The translations under genes were made by a program, and so were the position numbers. The notes beneath the pieces were generated by a model. It did not search any database, was not told where the DNA came from, and saw only the letters and a list, made by a program, of their open reading frames with translations. From positions 156,299 through 220,298 of the forward strand of contig WHVD01000137.1 in the NCBI GenBank assembly GCA_015178975.1: 64,000 bases of DNA, in the 5' to 3' direction. This document shows positions 57,991 through 64,000 of the stretch, piece after piece. The DNA is from Hysterangium stoloniferum. Lineage: Eukaryota > Basidiomycota > Agaricomycetes > Hysterangiales > Hysterangiaceae. Position 1 is the first letter of the stretch; every line of letters starts with the position of its first letter.

Positions 57991-60515
57991 CTATACTAGG
58001 TGTCGAAGAGCATCTGGGACGCCGCCCCAAGCTTCCTGTGAGGATCCCCCAAAGTCCAAAATGAGGTTTCCCCATCGTTCCCTTTTTACTCTGAAGGATT
58101 CAGCTATTCTCGCCCGAGTCAAATCACTAGAATTCCTGTACAAGGAGTCGGCCCATCGTCTGTAGGCTTTCTCTCTGCAACGAACGACTGCGCGGACACT
58201 AACCGGTGGAGCGGAAATCCGCGCGAGAAGAGGAGCATTGGGGAGGGGAAACGAAGATGCGGGCAGTAGGGCAGTGTGAGGAGTATGCTTTTACCACAGT
58301 TTCATTGTGGTAAAACACTCCTTTTATTTCATTTATATTTTACATATTCTATTCATATTTTACTATCTTTCATATTCTTCGAATATCGCATATTTCATTA
58401 GTTCAAAGCATTGTGTATACTTGTGGGTGCACTCAGCACCAATTGGAACTCAGACACACTTTAACCCAAGAACCACCACTCGTAAGACACAAACTAGGTC
58501 TACTACGAGCGGTGATCAGGGTAACGTGTCAGCTACTACATAAGTAGCAACATCTGAACTACTAAACACTTCTGGCCTCAAACTGTAATAGTCGAGGCCT
58601 CCACTTGAACCATCGCACTCGTTGACTCCTTCGTCATCTCATGCTCTTTCTCTCACTTTCTCTTATATTGCACCGAATAGGTCAATATCCTTCCTTTCTA
58701 CTCATTTCTTCGTATATAGAACGGTCAGAACTTCTGCCACACTTCACAGGCAGGAACGTGTGGTTGCATGGTGGTCTCTGTGGGAGGCGTCAGGACGAGG
58801 GCCTCGAGTAAATCTACTAAGCCAGCAATAGAGAGGACATTCGCTGAGTCTGGGGGCAGACGGTGAAGCTCCACTATGATGTGCTGGAACATAGAGAGTT
58901 TAATCTCCTGTGCTGCTCGTGCAAAGTTCTTCCCCTCTGCGAGATCCTCGAAGGAGAGATAGAAATCCTCCATTATCTCCGACAACGGAGCCAGACCGCA
59001 ACAACCCTTGAGGCTCCCTTGAAGGACCGGTTGCTGAAGTACTGGCACGAGCTCTGATAGCACCCTTCTGACAGGAAACTGTTTGGAAGGGTAGTTGACA
59101 GCTACTCGCATCCAGAAAGTTGTGGATACGGGCTCAGTGAGGGGAACCGGGCTGTCAAGGATGGGAATAGGGGATTGTTCTTGGAGAGGAGTGGTGGCTT
59201 TCTGCATCTCCTTCACCTTTCTGCTTGCCAGGGGATCAATGACGTCCGGTGTAGGGGGGTCCAAATCGACATCCATTCGCTCTGGTGGAAGGTCCTGGAT
59301 AGGGCTACCCAAGGACATGCAATATGAATACGGAGAGTCGGGAGGGATACCCGGTGACGGCGGAGGTTGGGTCGGTACCGGTATAGCTTTCGGGGAGGGA
59401 GAGAGATGAGGTGCCAGAATCGGGGAAGGTTCGCATTGGGCAGAGGGAGTGTGTGTCGGGTGAAGGATGGGAGGGGGCCTCGACATCCCAAGTGAGGTTG
59501 GGACTGGTACAGCTTTTGAAGAGGGAGGTAAATGAGGCATTAGAATCGGGGCTGAGGGAGTGTGTGTAGGGTGAATGATGGGAAGGGGCCTCGATGTTGG
59601 CGAGAGATGTGGGACTGGAATCGTGGAAGGTTCGCGTTCCAGTGACTGTTGACTAGGGCGGTGACCCCTCCATACTCTGGATGACGGTCTCTGCGTTTGT
59701 CTTTGGTTGGGGTCGCTGGTTACGAAACGAACTTTAGACAGGAGAAGGAACCCTTCATGGCAATCCTCTCCCAGAGATCAGATGCTATACACGCCATTCC
59801 TGTTCTCGTCCTCCTCCTCATCCTCATCCGAGGAAAACTCAATTGGTCCCCTACGGTATCCCTTTTCTTGTTGAGGCAGCGTTTGACCGTCCCCTCGGGT
59901 GAGAACTATGCGTTGCAACTTAATGCGTCGAAGTAGCTCCCAGTCGTAAAAGATGGTACCCTCCTTCTCCTTCCAGCTCTTGGTTCCTGTCGTCCTAATA
60001 CAAGGCGTCCCACCCTCGCTATCATCGGTCTCCGCGAAGTCGGCCCATTTCTCTCCCGTGGGGGGAAGGATCGGCACGGAAGCTCTGTTTCCGCATTGTG
60101 CTCTGTACTCACGCCGCTGCCGCTTGGAGGGGACTCCTTCCCTTGCTCCCCTCGCCTCCTGTTGGCTTCTATACTCAGCACGCCTTTCTCTTTTGTGGGT
60201 GAGTCTCCTTGCGTTGTGTTCTTCCATGAACATTTCCTGCTTCCGCATGCTAGCAGCGACCTCCTCAGATGACGGTCTGACGGAGGGGCCTAACGGCTTG
60301 CTCCAATCTGTACCGGTATTTTTCCCCGGCTCATCACCAAAGGAGAAAGTCGACAGGGGGGTTGATTCTTGGGTACCCCAATTGCTCTCGACATTGTCTG
60401 TACGAGGCACGCGGGTGATGAATCCCCCGCCGGTCGTGGATGTACTGGCTGTCGGGGCTCGCGGGACCTTTTTGAACTTAGGGAGGACTTGCTTGTTTTG
60501 TTGGAAAGGGAGCAT
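57991..60515 (-). pseudogene. Post-pol ORF of Gypsy copy B, with a stop and an LTR insertion
   Basis: It starts MLPFQQNKQVLPKFKKV (ATG 60515; an in-frame ATG 93 bp upstream is not conserved in copy A) and reads NRNGVYSI, where a TGA (about 59778..59780) replaces the CGA codon of copy A. The frame resumes through the Pro-rich repeats (PHLSPSPKAIPVPTQPPPSP) and the C-terminal domain. It is then interrupted by the solo LTR at 58275..58748 and ends with GGVPDALRHLV at 57991. Copy A supplies the unbroken equivalents. No function is known for this ORF. Confidence 0.85.
58275..58748 (+). repeat. Solo LTR (474 bp) with 5-bp target duplication, in copy B
   Basis: It starts TGTGAGGAGTATGC, ends CACACTTCACA and is flanked by GGCAG at 58270..58274 and 58749..58753. 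Copy A has the empty site at about 9028. It lies in the opposite orientation to copy B and closely matches the LTR at 46486..46958. Confidence 0.96.
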
Positions 60516-60866
60516 TATAGCACGATAAAAGTGGTGAAGTTGAAGATAGAGGGAAGGGCTGTAGATAGGTGAAGGACGTGGTGTGAAAGATAAAGAAAAT
60601 TTATGCAAATTTACGTGTACTTTTTTTTTTTTTATATATTGAATTGAAACTCCGCTCGGTTGGTCGTTAAATAAAATTCATTAATTGTGGCTGGGTTTTG
60701 GGGAAATGTGTCCGCCACCAATTAATGGTTGTCCCAATTGACCGAAGGGATAGAAAAATAAAAAAGAATAAAAGCCAACGAGATGGCTCACCGAATAACT
60801 GAGATATTTCTGAAAGGAAGTTACAAAAGAGAGGGAATAGATGATTCCTTGAGCGCATATATCCCG

Positions 60867-63800
60867 TTAAATGTTGAACAGCACCTTGTACGCCCTCAAA
60901 AGTGCCGGAGCGTTTCTAAGGTCAGTGCTGCTTAACCACGAATCCTCCTCGGGTCCATAACCTTTCCAAGGCACCCTAAATAGCAGGCGATTTCGCTGTT
61001 TCCTATGTCCAACAATAGCTTCGACTTCATATTCTTCGTGATCTGATTTCAACTCTCTTAGGTTCTCAAGTTGGGGTCTCGGACCTAGCTTGGAAGGAGA
61101 GGGTTGATATTTCCGCAGATGATCCCGATTAATGACTGGATGCATAGGATACTCCGGGGGAATCTTAAGCCTAAATACTTGAGAGTTCAATTTCTCAAGG
61201 ACCTCGAATGGTCCAATCCGTCTTTGTATTAGTTTCTTCCCCGTTCCCTTGACTTCCACCAGTTCGAGGGAGTGGGGGTTCACCAATACAAAGTCTCCCT
61301 CAGAGATATCTTCTACAGGTCTTTGCTTCTTGTTATACGTTCGTGCTTGAATCTCTTGGGCTCGAGCAATGGAATCCCGCGCCATCTGCCGATGATTTTC
61401 TAGCTCGAGGATCCATTGGTCGGCCATAGGGCTGTCTGATAGTTCTCTAGGAACTAGGGGCTCGTCACCTCCTAGAACTCGAGACATTCCTCTTGGGAGG
61501 TATCCCATTAATAAGAAGGCCGGGGCGTAGTTTGTGGAACTGTGAACAGTCGAGTTGTATGCATGAACAACTACCTCAATCCACTGGGACCAGCTTTCTT
61601 TAGCAGAGGCACAATAGGCTCGAAGCATCTGTTCTATGGTCGCGTTCATATTCTCCGTTTGCCCATCCGTTTGAGGATGATGAGCCGAAGATACCGCAAG
61701 GGTGGTACCATAGATCTTACAGACTTCCCGCCAGAACCTGCAGGTCCATCTCTTATCCCGGTCACAGATTATTCGAGAGGGCAGTCCGAAGGGGCTTGCT
61801 ACCTGTTTGACAAATATTCGTGCGAATCCTTCAGCTGTAAGGTTCAAAAAGGTAGGTATTGTAATAGCGTAACGCGTCAATTTATCAACGCCAACGAAGA
61901 CTGCGGAATACGAATCCTTTCCTGAATCGGGTAGTCCAGTGATCAAGTCCATAGAAACTACCTCGAATGGCCTAAAAGGTACGTCAGCCGGTCTGAGGGC
62001 TCCTTGACGAGCAGTGCGATCGACTTTGGTCTTTTGGCAGATATCGCAGGTACGCGCATACGACACGCAATCTTGTAGCATTCTCGGCCAAAAGAACCGG
62101 TCTTTCATCAGGTTGAACAACTGCTGGCCTCCGGCATGTGCTCCCTCAAAAGGGTTATCATGCACCAACCTTAGAATCGAGTTAATCATGGTTCTGGGTA
62201 CACAAACTCGACTTTTCCAGTTTGAGTCGCGAAAGTACAGGAGTCGGTTTGCTCCCACGAAGTAGTGAGAAGGAGTAACAACTGCGTTGGGTGAAGGGGT
62301 ATCTAAAGCGTAGAGATTCCTGGAAACCGGGTCCTTTGAATAACCCTCTAGAAATTTCTTTATATATCCCTCCTCGATGCTGATTAGTAGCTGAGGATGA
62401 CGCAATGCGAAGTCGGACTCGTCTTCCTGGTCGTTCCTTATTGCGTTATGAGTATCCCATTCTGACCGTCGGACCTTTTGAGTTACTCCGAAAGGCTCCA
62501 TAGAATCGAGTATGGTAGAGAAGACCGCTTTCTTAGCGGGTTCGTCTTTCCATAGTTTTTCCTCAGTACTCTTGTCCAGAGAAGTCGAGGTGATAGCCTG
62601 CAAATCATCTCTAATAGGGCTCACAAAGGCTGGTACCCGAGGGAGTCTGGACAGTGGATCCACGTTGCTGTGAACTCTCCCTGCTCGATGCAAAATCTCG
62701 AGACCTGGAAATGCAGCGTATATCGCCCCCCATGCGGCTAGTCGACGATTAGTGTTCTCGTAAGATCTAGCCCATTGCAGAGCTGCATGGTCCGTAATGA
62801 GCAGGACATGTTCACCTTCAATGAAAGGTTGAAAGTGGACCAGTCCCTCCTTTGCTGCTAATGCTTCCCGTTCAGTAGCAGAATAGTTACGCTCCGTGCT
62901 TTTCAGCATGCGACTCCAATATGCAATGACTCGTTCAACAGTAACTTCGGTCGCCTCAAAAGTGGATCCCCACGAATCTGACCACTCAATCTCGGGCTGT
63001 TTGGTTTTGTACCGATGAACAAAGGATGGCACGTCCTGCGCACGGTCAAAAGCCAATTTGGCTTGGGCATAGATTTTAGTGTCCACTAAGTCTCCTAAAG
63101 CCATCTTCTGGACTTGTTGGAGGCAACAACCCAAGGCAAAATCCGAAGCGTCCGTATACAATCGGTAGGCATCCCACTAACTGGATGTCCCAGCACTGGA
63201 GCTGATCCTAATGCGGTTTTAACATCCTCATAAGCTCGGACATGTTCAGCAGTCCACGTCCAAGGTGTTCCCTTTTGTAGGAGCAAGAATAAAAGGGGAC
63301 ACCATCCATGAATAGAATGGTATATATGCTGAAAAGTAAAGGACCATTCCAAGGAACCGTTGTAGATCAGAAACCTTAGTGGGTGGGCCAATTCCAATAT
63401 AGCGCGAACTTTTTCTTGGTGGGTTGAAAAACCCAGCCTAGATACTTTATGACCCAATAACAATATCGAATTATATCCGATAAAACATTTCTTGGGAGAG
63501 AGAGTGATACCGGCCGAAGCGATAGCGCCAAGCACCTGATTCAGGTGAAGCAAATGATCATCCCAGTTCTTAGAGAATATGACTATGTCATCGATGTAGA
63601 CTAAACAAAAAATCCACAAGTAGGGTGCTAAAACTGTTTGCATGACGCGCTGAAATGTAGAGGGGCCGTTTCTGAGCCCAAATGGCATCCTTTTAAATTG
63701 CCACAGCCCTCTATGGGATCTAAAGGCTGTTTTGGGCTTATCGTCCTCCAACATTTCTAATTGAGTAAACCCGGCCAGCGCATCGAAAGAAGAAAGAACA

Positions 63801-64000
63801 TTTGACCCCGACAGCGCTTGCATAATCTCCGATTGACGTGGTAAAGGGAATTCGTCTGGAACAGTAAGATGGTTAAGTTTCCGATAGTCGATGACCACCC
63901 GCGGTTTACCATTGCGATATACTACAAAGGCTGGCGCTCCCAGGGGCTTTTTAGATGGCTCAATGACACCCTGTTCGAACCAGGTATCCATTTGCTCGTC
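60867..64000 (-). pseudogene. Gypsy pol of copy B (RT, RNase H, integrase, chromodomain), frame-broken
   Basis: From the window edge: RT with KPRVVIDYRKLN, FKRMPFGLRNGPSTFQRVM and LVYIDDIVIFS. A stretch (about 63270..63395) is read in a shifted frame because one C is missing and one T is gained relative to copy A. A further one-base loss near 63170 puts RNase H (LYTDASDFALGC, TEREALAAKEGL, DHAALQW) in a new frame. From there to 60867 it is open: integrase HHCC, SMDLITGLPDSG, CDRDKRW and DGQTENMNATIEQ, then the chromodomain (YEVEAIVGHRKQ, FRVPWKGYGPEEDSW). In the chromodomain copy B has Pro where copy A has Arg in FRV(R/P)WKGYG. Confidence 0.92.

Larger units (their letters stand above)
57326..64000 (-). 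mobile_element. Chromodomain Ty3/Gypsy element, copy B (runs off the window)
   Basis: Same organisation as copy A: pol with RT, RNase H, integrase and chromodomain, then the post-pol ORF, then the 3' LTR. It keeps the RNase H region that copy A lost but has its own defects: three frame changes in RT/RNase H, a stop in the post-pol ORF and a solo LTR. Its 5' end lies beyond 64000. Confidence 0.92.

Overview
The window looks like a repeat-rich stretch of a mushroom-forming basidiomycete (Agaricomycete) genome. The support is: genes split by many 47-65 bp GT-AG introns; chromodomain Ty3/Gypsy, Ty1/Copia, DIRS-like and Crypton elements side by side; an expanded-type ZZ zinc-finger gene family; and single-copy eukaryotic housekeeping genes. 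No ribosomal RNA, convincing tRNA or CRISPR array was seen.

Layout. 1-12 kb is a nest of retrotransposons: the 3' part of a Copia element (3..2877) sits in the reverse transcriptase of a Gypsy element (copy A, 2878..9972). Copy A also carries a foreign LTR that replaces its RNase H region and a solo LTR with a perfect target duplication. Pieces of two related elements follow. 12.8-29.3 kb is a compact host block: a GPI13/PIG-O type ethanolamine phosphate transferase (-), an equilibrative nucleoside transporter (+), an SH3 plus Ras-association polarity-type protein (-), the CDC14 phosphatase (+), uroporphyrinogen decarboxylase HEM12 (-) and the COMPASS subunit SHG1 (+, apparent frameshift). 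Exon structures were solved by phase for all of these.

28.6-39.3 kb is a direct segmental duplication. It starts in an intron of SHG1 and carries a large multi-exon gene with an N-terminal helical bundle and two C-terminal ZZ-like zinc clusters. The second copy lost about 2.1 kb internally and has stop codons. A third scrap lies near 40.4-40.8 kb.

41.7-57 kb is again accessory: a 1,057 bp solo LTR with target duplication; an apparently intact six-exon Crypton tyrosine recombinase (-, 43514..45892); a TG-rich 15-bp minisatellite split by a solo LTR; a DIRS-like element (gag, RT-RNase H, tyrosine recombinase) interrupted by a solo LTR and truncated before the catalytic tyrosine; and AT-rich sequence with several minisatellites. 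57.3 kb to the end is a second Gypsy copy (B, minus strand), which provides empty sites proving the insertions in copy A, and the reverse.

The host genes do not form a pathway together. The most notable items are the Crypton, the extra ORF downstream of pol shared by three Gypsy-type elements, and the duplicated ZZ/helical-bundle gene.
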